A DNA stretch of 64,000 nucleotides from an uncultured Acidimicrobiales bacterium (GTDB taxonomy: Bacteria > Actinomycetota > Acidimicrobiia > Acidimicrobiales > Aldehydirespiratoraceae). The DNA is taken from the NCBI GenBank assembly GCA_951812975.1, contig CATOTC010000003.1, forward strand, positions 1 to 64,000, in the 5' to 3' direction. Below, piece after piece: positions 53,501-61,796 of the stretch. The position numbers were made by a program, and so were the translations under genes. Each line of letters starts with the position of its first letter. The first letter of the stretch is position 1. The notes below the pieces were generated by a model that searched no databases, was not told the DNA's origin, and saw nothing but the letters and a program-made list of their open reading frames with translations.

Positions 53501-54964
53501 CTATGCCGGTTCGGCCAGCAGTTTCGTCTGCAGGAACTCTTCGAGGCCGGCGACACCGTTCTCGCGCCCGATCCCCGATTGCTTGTAGCCACCGAAGGGA
53601 GCATCCGCGGCGTGCCACATTCCGCCGTTGACACTCAGGGTCCCGGTGCGAATCCGTCGGGCCACACTCAGTGCACGGGCACGGTCGGCTGCTAGCACAC
53701 CACCGGACAGACCGTATTTCGAGTTGTTGGCGACACGCACCGCGTCGTCGTCGCCGTCGTGGGGCAGGACCACCAGGACCGGTCCGAACACCTCCTCCTG
53801 AGCGATCTCGCTGTTCTCGTCGGCACCCACGATCACTGTCGGTTCAAAGAAGAAACCCTTGTCGTGCTGTGTGGCGCTGCCACCGGTCACCACTGTGGCG
53901 CCGTCTTGGGCCGCGCGATCGACCATCCCCTGCACCTTGCCGCGTTGTCTGGCGTTGATCAGCGGGCCGACATAGTTGGTCGGATCGAATGGATCGCCGA
54001 CGCCGAGACCCTCGAAGATCTCTTTCGCCAACGCGACCGCGCGGTCCATGTGTGCTCGCGGCACGACCAGACGCGAGGTGATCGCACAGCCCTGCCCGGC
54101 ATGGGAGTTGGCGGCCATCGAGCAGCCGAAGGCTCCCCCGTCAACGTTCTCCTCGTCGAGCACCAGCATCGCGGACTTGCCTCCCAGCTCGAGGAAGACC
54201 TTCTTCAGCGTTGAGCTCGCCGCAGCCATGATCGACTTGCCGACCGCGGTCGATCCGGTGAAGGTGACCATGTCGACGTTCGGGTCCGTTGTCATGACCA
54301 CACCCGTCTCCACTTCGCTAGAGGCGAGCACATTCACCACCCCCGGCGGCATGTCGGTGTGCTCGCCGATCATGCGACCGAGGGCCAGGTTGATGAGCGG
54401 GGTGTCTGGAGCCCCCTTGAGCACGACGGTGCAACCGGCGGCCAGTGCCGGGCCGAGTTTCGCTAGGTTCAACTGTGTCGGATAGTTGTATGCGGAGATG
54501 GCACTGACGACTCCGTAGGGTTCCCGCTCGATCCAACGATGGTGCATGCCTCCGTACGCCTCAGCCACACCGAGATCGACGGTCCCCTCGTAGGTCTCGG
54601 CCAGATCTGCGTAGTAGTCGAGGATCCCGATCGGACCTTCGAGGGCCGGGCCGCTCGTCATGGCTATGGGGACGCCCACCTCAGAGACTGTCAACGTGCG
54701 CAGATCCTCGAGATTGTCGCGCATCGCCCGAGCCAGTTGGCGCATGCACTTGACCCTGAGGCCGGTGTCAGTGGACCAGCCGGTCTCATCGAACGCACGC
54801 CGTGCCGCTCGGATCGCCCGCTCGACATCTGCGACAGTGGCGTCGGCAGCCTCGCCGATGACCTCCTCAGTCGCCGGACTGCTCGACGTGAATGTTCGGC
54901 CGCCCGTGGCGGCGACGAGTTCGCCGTCAATGAGCAGTTGATTCTCTTGGTTCCAGAACACCAT
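53501..54964 (-). CDS. aldehyde dehydrogenase family protein
   Basis: A 487-residue NAD(P)-dependent aldehyde dehydrogenase. Glu in FLELGGKSAMLVLDEENV and the nucleophile Cys in MAANSHAGQGCAITSRLVV are in place, with EVFGPVLVVLPHD and the C-terminal FGGYKQSGIGRENG. Length is typical. It is 25 bases upstream of the CoA-transferase on the same strand, suggesting an aldehyde-to-acid-to-CoA-ester sequence (inference). Confidence 0.92.
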   Translation of the reverse strand: MVFWNQENQLLIDGELVAATGGRTFTSSSPATEEVIGEAADATVADVERAIRAARRAFDETGWSTDTGLRVKCMRQLARAMRDNLEDLRTLTVSEVGVPIAMTSGPALEGPIGILDYYADLAETYEGTVDLGVAEAYGGMHHRWIEREPYGVVSAISAYNYPTQLNLAKLGPALAAGCTVVLKGAPDTPLINLALGRMIGEHTDMPPGVVNVLASSEVETGVVMTTDPNVDMVTFTGSTAVGKSIMAAASSTLKKVFLELGGKSAMLVLDEENVDGGAFGCSMAANSHAGQGCAITSRLVVPRAHMDRAVALAKEIFEGLGVGDPFDPTNYVGPLINARQRGKVQGMVDRAAQDGATVVTGGSATQHDKGFFFEPTVIVGADENSEIAQEEVFGPVLVVLPHDGDDDAVRVANNSKYGLSGGVLAADRARALSVARRIRTGTLSVNGGMWHAADAPFGGYKQSGIGRENGVAGLEEFLQTKLLAEPA

Positions 54965-55008
54965 GGTTGTGTTTACCTTTCAGATGCCCCCAGGCAGGGA
55001 ACATACGC

Positions 55009-55845
55009 CTAGGATCGTCCGGTCAGGAAGTTGGCGATGTCTTTCGCCGCCGGATACGACTCAGAGAGTCCGCTGCTGATGTAGCCGTGGTCACTGGCGA
55101 TCGTGATGCCGGTGATCGCCTTGGCAGCGTCGCTGCAGAGGAAGACCAATGGGTAGGCCTGTTCCTCCGGTGACGACACTTCGATACCGAGAGCGGAGCG
55201 GTAGTCGCTGCCGAAACCGAGCCAGGTTTCCTTGTTGGCTTGTGCCAACGGCGTGTCGGTGGATCCGGGCATGATCGCGTTGATACGAACGCCGCTCTTG
55301 AGCAACTCGAAAGCCGACTTGGCGACGTACATGCAAACCGTCAGCTGGCTGCTGAAATAGTCAGCCTTGCCATTCTCAATGGCCCATGCCGATGCCTGGT
55401 CCATGTCCTCGACAGCGAGGTAGTCGTTGATCCATGCCATGTTGTCGTCGCGCTCCCACCCGGCACCCGCGGCTGAGGAAATGAAGCCGATCGCACTGGC
55501 GTGGCCGAGCATTCCGCTCTTGAGCATCAAGTTGATCATGTGGCGGTGACCCAGAAAATTGATCTTCTCGATCCCAGGCGTGCCGTCGGCGACGCCTGCA
55601 CACGACAGCAGGGCGTCGACTCGACCAGCGCAGGCAGCCACCGCTGTTTCGATCGAAGATTTGTCGGCCATATTCACCTTCACGGTGGCGGCAACCCCGG
55701 GTATATCCATGTCCTTTAAGTCCAGAGCAACTACTTCGGCGCCGGCATCGACGAGCAGACGAGATGCGGCGTTGCCCATGCCGGAGGCTGCTCCGACGAC
55801 CAGCGCGCGCTTGTCGTCGAAACGGAACAGATCGAACAGTGACAT
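55009..55845 (-). CDS. SDR-family protein with altered active site
   Basis: A 278-residue short-chain dehydrogenase-like protein resembling the 3-alpha-hydroxysteroid/coniferyl-alcohol dehydrogenase branch. RALVVGAASGMGNAA is the cofactor loop, CAGVADG follows, and FISSAAGAGW contains the catalytic Ser. The Tyr block reads DYFSSQLTVCMYVAK: the usual Lys four residues after Tyr is Gln, and no nearby YxxxK is present. The start at 55845 (MSLFDLFRFDDKRA) was chosen over 55911, which overlaps the P450 end. It may need another residue for catalysis or be non-classical. Confidence 0.82.
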   Translation of the reverse strand: MSLFDLFRFDDKRALVVGAASGMGNAASRLLVDAGAEVVALDLKDMDIPGVAATVKVNMADKSSIETAVAACAGRVDALLSCAGVADGTPGIEKINFLGHRHMINLMLKSGMLGHASAIGFISSAAGAGWERDDNMAWINDYLAVEDMDQASAWAIENGKADYFSSQLTVCMYVAKSAFELLKSGVRINAIMPGSTDTPLAQANKETWLGFGSDYRSALGIEVSSPEEQAYPLVFLCSDAAKAITGITIASDHGYISSGLSESYPAAKDIANFLTGRS

Positions 55846-55880
55846 GGTGGACTCCCTTGCTGAAGAGATGTGGGGTTCGG

Positions 55881-57092
55881 TCAATCGACGACAAGCGTCA
55901 GTCTGTCCCAACCGCGAACCGTTGAGGTGTGGGATCGCTCTGAGGTTGCCTCATCGACGGTCCATTCAGGAAATCGTCTGAGTATCTCCTCGAGAGCAAC
56001 GCGGCCTTCAAGGCGGGCAAGGGCCGCGCCGAGGCAGAAGTGCACGCCGTAACCGAACGACAGGTGGTGGCCGATCTTGCGATGAATGTCGAAATCGTCT
56101 GCGGTCTCACCCCACTGTCGCTGGTCGTGGTTGGCGGAGCCGTTGACCAGTAGCATCGCGCTGCCCGCGGGCACGGTCTGGCCGTGGCACTCGATGTCTT
56201 GGGCGACATAGCGGGCCTGGACCGGCGATGGCGCTTCAAACCGCAGCGACTCTTCTATCGCCTGTGGGACCAGTTCGGGCTCGGCGACTATCTCGGCCCG
56301 CTGTTGTGGATGCAGAGCCAGTGTTCGGAGGGTATGACCGATCAACTTGGTCGTCGTTTCGTTGCCGGCCCCGGCCAGCAGACTGATGTAACCGAGCACC
56401 TCGTCGCGGGTCAGGTTGCGGGTCTCACCGGTGTGGTCCTCGAAGGTGGCCTGCAGCAACTGCGTCATGATGTCGTCTGAGGGGTTCTCAAGCCGCCAGT
56501 CGAGGTATTCGCCGAAATTCCCTTCGGCTGCCGCATTGCCGATATCAGCGAAGGCTCTGGCGTCCGGCTCGCCGCTCTCTGACAGGCGCAGACCCTCATC
56601 GGTTTGTTCCCGCAGTGCTTGCTGATCGGCCTCGGGTATGCCCAACAGCATGCCGATGACCCGCATCGGCATGCTGGCCGCAATCGTCTCGACCACGTCG
56701 AAACGATCCGCTCCGGCCAGGGCATCGAGCGCGTCGGTGCAATAGCGGCGCACCTGGGGTTCGATCGCGTTCATCTGCCTGGGAGTGAACACCCGCGACA
56801 GCAGACCCCGATAGACCGTATGGCTGGGAGGATCGTCGAAGATCACCATGCCTGCGGGCATCTCGATGTCTGCCTTGATCAACTCGAGTACCGTGCCCCG
56901 ACTTGAGATGAGCCGGCTGTGGTCTTTCAACCCGGCCTCGACATCGTCCCAGCGGGTGAGCGCATAGAAGTCGTGTTTAGCGTTGTAATAGAGCGGACTC
57001 TCATCGCGCATCCGCTTCCAGACGGGATACGGATCAGCGTCGATCTCAAAGTCGTAGGGGTCGTAGTAGACAGCGGGCGCGGGCGTAGACAT
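55881..57092 (-). CDS. cytochrome P450
   Basis: A 403-residue P450. I-helix LAGAGNETTTKLIG, K-helix EESLRFEAPSPVQAR, heme loop LSFGYGVHFCLGAALARLEG with Cys ligand. It is closely similar in its K-helix and heme regions to the other P450 at 47109, so the two are probably paralogues from one family. It sits directly upstream of the SDR on the same strand, suggesting hydroxylation followed by dehydrogenation (inference). A palindrome lies at its start (57093-57108). Confidence 0.92.
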   Translation of the reverse strand: MSTPAPAVYYDPYDFEIDADPYPVWKRMRDESPLYYNAKHDFYALTRWDDVEAGLKDHSRLISSRGTVLELIKADIEMPAGMVIFDDPPSHTVYRGLLSRVFTPRQMNAIEPQVRRYCTDALDALAGADRFDVVETIAASMPMRVIGMLLGIPEADQQALREQTDEGLRLSESGEPDARAFADIGNAAAEGNFGEYLDWRLENPSDDIMTQLLQATFEDHTGETRNLTRDEVLGYISLLAGAGNETTTKLIGHTLRTLALHPQQRAEIVAEPELVPQAIEESLRFEAPSPVQARYVAQDIECHGQTVPAGSAMLLVNGSANHDQRQWGETADDFDIHRKIGHHLSFGYGVHFCLGAALARLEGRVALEEILRRFPEWTVDEATSERSHTSTVRGWDRLTLVVD

Positions 57093-57108
57093 ATCAGAAT
57101 TCTCTGAT
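57093..57108. promoter_or_regulatory. palindrome at the P450 start
   Basis: ATCAGA, ATTC, TCTGAT: a perfect 16-base palindrome directly upstream of the P450 start codon. It is positioned to block translation or transcription and differs from the GAGAAC/CATTCTC motif further on. Confidence 0.35.
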
Positions 57109-57134
57109 CCGTTGTTCGGTGCACAACCGGTCCA

Positions 57135-58091
57135 TCACGGGATCTCAGGTGCCAGGTCAGCGAGAAAGTCTCGGGTACGGCGGCTCGATGCCAGTAGTTC
57201 GTCTCGTCCGTTGCCGATCGGAACCACCCGGATCGACACGTCGGTCGCGCCCGCATCGGCGAAGGACCGCAATCGGTTGAGCACCGCTGCTTCATCACCT
57301 GCGGCCAGAATGTCTGCGACTGACATCGCATTGCCTCGATCGAGGAGGCGCTGGTAGTTGGGGGAGATCTCAGCTTCGGACAGGATCCGGTTTGTCCGCT
57401 CCTTGGCCGCGTCGACCTCGCTGTTGGCACACAGACAGACTGGAACACCTGCTACAACTCGGGGATCTGCGCGTCCCGCGGCGTGCGCCGCGGCAACGAT
57501 GCGGGGGGCGATGAACTCGTCGATCGACTTCTCGTCGGCCAGCCACAGAATCGTGCCGTCGGTCCGCTCGCCGGCTAGACGCAGCATCACCGGCCCCAAC
57601 GCCGCGAGCAGCACCGGAGTGGCGGGCTTGTCGGTCACCTCAAGCGGGTTGTGGACCGCGTAGTGCTCGTTGTCGACATCGACCGTCCCGGGCCCCGCGA
57701 GGCCCGCGTCGAGCACGTCGAGAAGGGACCGGACCTGGGCAGCCGGGCGTTCATAACTGAGGCCGAGCATGTCGGAGACGATCCAGTGGTGGGAGGGGCC
57801 CAGACCCAGGGTGAAACGCCCTTCACAGACCAGTTGGGTCGAAAGTGCCTGTTGCAGCAGCGCTATTGGATGTCGAGTCTGGGTGGGGACCACAGCGGTG
57901 CCCAGTTCGATCCGACTCGTTTCTCGTCCCATCAGCGCCGTGGCGGTCATCGCGTCGAACTCATCGGGGATCTGCGGAATCCAGGCTGTGGCGAAACCGG
58001 CCTGATCAGCCCAGCGGGCGTCGTCGAGGAGGCGCTTCACCTTGGTGTCGTAACGACGTCGCTCGGGTCCAATCATGAGGCCCATTCGCAT
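57135..58091 (-). CDS. LLM-class (F420-dependent) oxidoreductase
   Basis: A 318-residue luciferase-like monooxygenase-family protein (MRMGLMIGPERRR). Blocks: GFATAWIPQIPDEFDAM, RIELGTAVVPTQTRHPIAL, RFTLGLGPSHHWIVSDMLG and GERTDGTILWLADEKSI. Actinobacterial members of this branch usually use F420, though flavin cannot be excluded. It is divergent from the CMD-like gene; the shared 159-base promoter holds one operator-like site (58117-58131). Confidence 0.87.
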   Translation of the reverse strand: MRMGLMIGPERRRYDTKVKRLLDDARWADQAGFATAWIPQIPDEFDAMTATALMGRETSRIELGTAVVPTQTRHPIALLQQALSTQLVCEGRFTLGLGPSHHWIVSDMLGLSYERPAAQVRSLLDVLDAGLAGPGTVDVDNEHYAVHNPLEVTDKPATPVLLAALGPVMLRLAGERTDGTILWLADEKSIDEFIAPRIVAAAHAAGRADPRVVAGVPVCLCANSEVDAAKERTNRILSEAEISPNYQRLLDRGNAMSVADILAAGDEAAVLNRLRSFADAGATDVSIRVVPIGNGRDELLASSRRTRDFLADLAPEIP

Positions 58092-58116
58092 TGCCTGACA
58101 CTATGTCATTGATGGT

Positions 58117-58131
58117 GGGAACAACATTCTC
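58117..58131. promoter_or_regulatory. operator-like site 1 (GRRAAYNNCATTCTC)
   Basis: GGGAACAACATTCTC lies in the divergent promoter between the LLM oxidoreductase and the CMD-like gene. It matches the site at 61761-61775 in 12 of 15 bases. Confidence 0.5.
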
Positions 58132-58250
58132 AACAGCAGAGAGGCTACTTTCCCCGCTGACCCCGACGAGACTACGGTTACAACAGTGCAGAACTCCTGG
58201 GATGACCGAGCAGCACAGTGCGAGCCTTTCGAGAGTGTTGGGAGACCGTG

Positions 58251-58880
58251 GTGAGTGATTCCCCCGAAAGCCCTCATATTCCACCCTTGCCTGTGCAGGA
58301 ATGGCGAAATGATCTCGTTGAGGCGTTTGCCGTGATGAAGCCGCCTCCGGGTTCCGTCTACGCAACACGACGAGCTAACCGGGAGTCAGGCGGGAAACGG
58401 GTTGCCGGAGCGTTCGCGGTCTTGGCCCATCATCCTGACCTCACCCGAGCATTCCTCTCCTTCAACCGCCATGTGCTCTATGAGAACACTCTCGGCGAGC
58501 GCCTTGTGGAACTGGTTGTTCTGCGAGTGGCAGTGCTGCGGGGTTCTGCGTATGAATGGGCCGAACACGCCGCGGTTGCGCGGGAACTCGGGGTTTCCGA
58601 CGAGCAGATTCGAGCGGTCGCCGCCGGTGGGGATGCAGAGGGGCTGCCTGCATCTGAGTCCCTGCTGCTCCGAGCCGTCGACGAGCTTCGACACGACTCG
58701 AATCTCAGTCCCGGTACCTGGAACGAGTTGAAGGACCACTTCGATACCCGCCAGATCATTGATCTGCTGTTCACTGTCGGCGCCTACGACACCCTCGCCG
58801 TCGCTTTCAACTGTTTCGGCCTTGAAGTCGACCAGGACTTGCGGGACTCGACTCCGCCCATGGTCCAGCCGGAGAACTAG
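58251..58880 (+). CDS. carboxymuconolactone decarboxylase-like (AhpD-fold) protein
   Basis: A 209-residue helical protein of the CMD/AhpD-like group: LGERLVELVVLRVAVLRGSAYEWAEHAAVA, then LLFTVGAYDTLAVAFNCFG. The usual CxxC of peroxidase-type members is absent from the core helix (RGSAYEWAEH), so it is closer to decarboxylase-like members without known reaction. The GTG start at 58251 is preferred because GGGAG lies six bases upstream; GTG 58248 is adjacent. Confidence 0.8.
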   Translation: MSDSPESPHIPPLPVQEWRNDLVEAFAVMKPPPGSVYATRRANRESGGKRVAGAFAVLAHHPDLTRAFLSFNRHVLYENTLGERLVELVVLRVAVLRGSAYEWAEHAAVARELGVSDEQIRAVAAGGDAEGLPASESLLLRAVDELRHDSNLSPGTWNELKDHFDTRQIIDLLFTVGAYDTLAVAFNCFGLEVDQDLRDSTPPMVQPEN

Positions 58881-58893
58881 GTCTGCACACAAA

Positions 58894-58908
58894 GAGAATG
58901 TGATTTCC
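58894..58908. promoter_or_regulatory. operator-like site 2 (reverse orientation)
   Basis: GAGAATGTGATTTCC, which on the reverse strand reads GGAAATCACATTCTC, lies 44 bases upstream of the Rieske oxygenase start. It matches site 1 in 12 of 15 bases. Confidence 0.45.
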
Positions 58909-58951
58909 GAACGCGGCTATGTTGAGCGGTAGCAAATCACGAGGTGACGAG

Positions 58952-60244
58952 ATGGCACATTTTCCGAAGCCGGCTGAGGGCAGTTGGACTGAGCACTTCC
59001 CCCAACTCGGCACTGCACCCGTGAACTACGAGGATTCGATATCGCCGGAATACTACAAACTGGAGAAAGCCGCGATCTTCAAGCAGACCTGGCTCAACGT
59101 CGGGCGGGTCGAACAGCTGCCCAGAGTTGGAAGCTACTTCACCAGGGAACTCGACTGCGTCGACACCTCGATCATCGTCGTGCGGGACCGCAGCGCGGTG
59201 CGGGCCTTCCACAACATGTGCCGTCACCGCGGCAACAAACTCGTCTGGCAGGACTACCCGAACGAGGAGGTCAAAGGTACCTGTCGGCAGTTCACCTGCA
59301 AGTACCACGGCTGGCGCTACGGCCTGGACGGCGAACTCAACTTCGTTCAACAGGAGAGCGAGTTCTTCGATCTCGACAAAGCCGACTATCCGCTCGTATC
59401 GGTCCATTGCGAGACCTGGGAGAGTTTCATCTTCGTCAACTTCGCAACCGAGCCCTCCGAAACGCTGCTCGAGTTTCTCGGCGAGGTCGCTACCGGGTTG
59501 AGCGGCTACCCCTTCGGCGAGATGACCCAGACCTTCGGCTACCGCGCAGTCGTGGGTGCCAACTGGAAACTCTTCAACGACGCCTTCTCGGAGTTCTACC
59601 ACGCTCCGATACTCCATCAGAACCAGGCGGTCGCGTCGGAGTCCGCCAAACTGCAACAGTTCGGATTCGAGGCGCTGCACTACGACCTCTTCGGCGACAG
59701 CGGCCACGGCATCGTCTCCACTTGGGGTGGCATGTCGCCGCCCAAGGACCTGGAGATGGTGAAACCCATCGAGCGGATCCTCCGCAGTGGTCTCTTCGGC
59801 CCCTGGGACCAGCCGCCGGGCATCGACCTCTCCGAGTTGCCGCCGGGGCTCAACCCCGCTCGCCACAGAGCCTGGGGAGCCGACACCTTCCAGGTCTTTC
59901 CCAACTACGTCATCCTCGTCTGGGAACGCGGCTGGTACCTGACCTACCACTACTGGCCGCTCGCCTACGACAAGCACCTCTTCGAGGGGCGCCTCTACTT
60001 CGCGCCCCCACGCAACGCCACAGACCGCATGCGTCAGGAACTGGCCGCGGTGACCTTCAAGGAGTACGCGCTCCAGGACGGCAACACTCTGGAGGCGACC
60101 CAGCGGAGTCTGAAGTCGCGCGCCGCCACCGAGTTCCCGCTCTGTGATCAGGAGATTCTGCCCCGCAACCTGCACAAGACCGTCGCCGACCGGGTGCAAG
60201 CACACCGAGCCGCAACAGAGACCGCCGTCGTGGTCGCCCACTAG
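58952..60244 (+). CDS. Rieske non-heme iron ring-hydroxylating oxygenase, large subunit
   Basis: A 430-residue oxygenase alpha subunit. The Rieske 2Fe-2S ligands are Cys90 and His92 in MCRHRGN and Cys116 and His119 in CKYHGWRY. The mononuclear iron site is in LFNDAFSEFYHAPILHQ. The start MAHFPKPAEG follows GAGGTGACGAG; an upstream ATG (58919) adds 11 residues. No reductase or ferredoxin subunit is adjacent; only a 110-residue protein of unknown function follows, eight bases after the stop. The substrate is likely aromatic or steroid-like (inference). Confidence 0.93.
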   Translation: MAHFPKPAEGSWTEHFPQLGTAPVNYEDSISPEYYKLEKAAIFKQTWLNVGRVEQLPRVGSYFTRELDCVDTSIIVVRDRSAVRAFHNMCRHRGNKLVWQDYPNEEVKGTCRQFTCKYHGWRYGLDGELNFVQQESEFFDLDKADYPLVSVHCETWESFIFVNFATEPSETLLEFLGEVATGLSGYPFGEMTQTFGYRAVVGANWKLFNDAFSEFYHAPILHQNQAVASESAKLQQFGFEALHYDLFGDSGHGIVSTWGGMSPPKDLEMVKPIERILRSGLFGPWDQPPGIDLSELPPGLNPARHRAWGADTFQVFPNYVILVWERGWYLTYHYWPLAYDKHLFEGRLYFAPPRNATDRMRQELAAVTFKEYALQDGNTLEATQRSLKSRAATEFPLCDQEILPRNLHKTVADRVQAHRAATETAVVVAH

Positions 60245-60252
60245 GAGGAGTC

Positions 60253-60585
60253 GTGTCACAGATGCTGCCCGACGATTTTGCCGATCTCGAATGTTTCGCG
60301 GCCCGCTGGAGCCTTGCCACCGAGCGGGAGCGATACACCGCACGACTTGCCAGTTCCATGCCCGAGTTGCAAGAGCTGTACGACGCTGCACTGCCGCGCA
60401 TGGCCGATGCCCTCGACTATCTCGACCAGTTCGATCTCGAAGACCTCCCTGAGGACGCCCGCAACCTTATGAGACTGTTCTTCTCGGTGGTCAACGCTTC
60501 GTTCCCGGTCGAATCCTGGAAGCAGCCCCGGGTTCCGGACTCTGGAGCGGCGTACCTCGACCTCGTAGACGAACCCGTGATCTGA
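60253..60585 (+). CDS. small protein co-transcribed with the Rieske oxygenase, function unknown
   Basis: A 110-residue acidic helical protein with GTG start and a strong TAGGAGGAG site (60242-60250). It has no iron-binding Cys set (one Cys only), no signal peptide and no membrane helix, so it is not a ferredoxin. It does not resemble the SnoaL-like small subunits of dioxygenases. Position argues for an accessory or assembly role for the oxygenase (inference). I do not recognise the family. Confidence 0.75.
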   Translation: MSQMLPDDFADLECFAARWSLATERERYTARLASSMPELQELYDAALPRMADALDYLDQFDLEDLPEDARNLMRLFFSVVNASFPVESWKQPRVPDSGAAYLDLVDEPVI

Positions 60586-60607
60586 ACACCACTACACTCG
60601 ACAGCTT

Positions 60608-61303
60608 GTGACCAACGCCGACGCCCACGCACCAGACTTCAGCTCCCGAGCCCCGTGGCGCGACCGCGCCGTGGCCCGCTCGCTGGACGGTGCCCGTTCT
60701 CGCGCGGAAGAGCGCGTGCAACGGTTCCTCGACGCCACCGTCGAACTGATCCGGGAGAACGGCGGCCTTGATTTCACAGTTCAGGACGTGGTCGCGCGCT
60801 CCAACCAGTCGCTGCGCAGCTTCTACCAGTTCTTCGACGGCAAGCACCACCTGCTGCTTGCCGTGTACGAGGGGTCGATGCACGCTGCCTCGGTCACCCT
60901 GGCCGAAACGCTGGCATCGGAGTCCGACCCGATGGAACGAATCCGGCTCTTCGTCACGACCCTCTACAAGTGGAGCGTCGCCGACCCCATCGAGGCGCCT
61001 CCGGCAGCACACCTGGCGGTACGGTCGATGGCCGACTTCCTGTTGGGTCTGCTCGCCACTGATCGCGAGCAGGCGCGCAGCGCCAGCGCGCCGTTGTTCG
61101 ATCTGCTCTGTGACCTGCTCGAAGAGGCCGCGCAAGCCGGCGCGCTGACTCTGGCGAACCCGCGCCGAACCGCCGCACTGATCCTGCAGACCACGATGTT
61201 CAACGCTTACAGCATGATCGTCGGTGGCGACCCCGAGGCTCACGAGGCCAGCGCTGAGGAGATGTGGGGATTCATCCTTGGTGGTATCGCATCCAGCCGT
61301 TAG
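60608..61303 (+). CDS. TetR-family transcriptional regulator
   Basis: A 231-residue TetR protein with GTG start. The HTH at about residues 45-75 reads LDFTVQDVVARSNQSLRSFYQFFDGKHHLL. An Arg-rich leader of about 30 residues precedes it. It lies 22 bases after the small Rieske-linked gene. It is the nearest regulator to the three GRRAAYNNCATTCTC sites and so the best candidate for binding them. Its stop overlaps the converging SnoaL-like gene's stop by 4 bp. Confidence 0.9.
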   Translation: MTNADAHAPDFSSRAPWRDRAVARSLDGARSRAEERVQRFLDATVELIRENGGLDFTVQDVVARSNQSLRSFYQFFDGKHHLLLAVYEGSMHAASVTLAETLASESDPMERIRLFVTTLYKWSVADPIEAPPAAHLAVRSMADFLLGLLATDREQARSASAPLFDLLCDLLEEAAQAGALTLANPRRTAALILQTTMFNAYSMIVGGDPEAHEASAEEMWGFILGGIASSR

Positions 61304-61725
61304 CTCCGTGGCGGGTCATGGGTGTTGCCGCTGTCATATCCGCCGCCGCGCCGCAGGAAAGTCGTCGAGCGGTTCGCGAATCGCCAGCCATCCGCGGTGC
61401 GCCGGTACTGGTCGCTGTACCAGGCCAGTCGAACCTCATGGGTCTTCTGGTCAGTGAACGTGTAGTGCTGTTCACCGCCGGCATCGTCGCCGTTCAGGGT
61501 GATCACCGGCGCGTTGACGATGAGTTGCCCTCGGGGGGCGCTTGAGACGAGCTTCGCGAAGAGGTCCATCCCGTAGACCTCGCCGAAGGCGGTGTAGGTG
61601 CCGTCGGGAAGGAACAGCTCGACGAGTTCGTCGACTTCGAAACGGCTCAGATGCATGGCGTAACGGGCGCACAGATCGGTGATCTCGAGCCGGTCGGCGA
61701 CAGTGGAGGGGTCAACGGCGGGCAT
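61300..61725 (-). CDS. SnoaL-like (NTF2-fold) protein
   Basis: A 141-residue NTF2-superfamily protein: LEITDLCARYAMHLSRFEVDE is the typical first helix, followed by LFLPDGTYTAFGEVYG and a beta-sheet half. SnoaL-like proteins act as isomerases or hydratases or as small subunits of ring-hydroxylating dioxygenases; the nearby Rieske large subunit makes the last role possible but it is separately transcribed. It is divergent from the acyl-CoA synthetase across operator-like site 3. Confidence 0.8.
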   Translation of the reverse strand: MPAVDPSTVADRLEITDLCARYAMHLSRFEVDELVELFLPDGTYTAFGEVYGMDLFAKLVSSAPRGQLIVNAPVITLNGDDAGGEQHYTFTDQKTHEVRLAWYSDQYRRTADGWRFANRSTTFLRRGGGYDSGNTHDPPRS

Positions 61726-61755
61726 TGGGGCCTCCGTAGGTCATGGGGAGTATCT

Positions 61756-61778
61756 TGTGAGAGAACGTCATTCTCACA
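61756..61778. promoter_or_regulatory. operator-like site 3, extended palindrome
   Basis: TGTGAGA (61756-61762) and TCTCACA (61772-61778) form a perfect 7-bp inverted repeat around GAGAACGTCATTCTC (61761-61775). It lies between the SnoaL-like gene and the acyl-CoA synthetase, 19 bases before the latter's ATG, and is the best copy of the shared motif. Confidence 0.6.
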
Positions 61779-61796
61779 CACAATTCAGGAGTTCGC

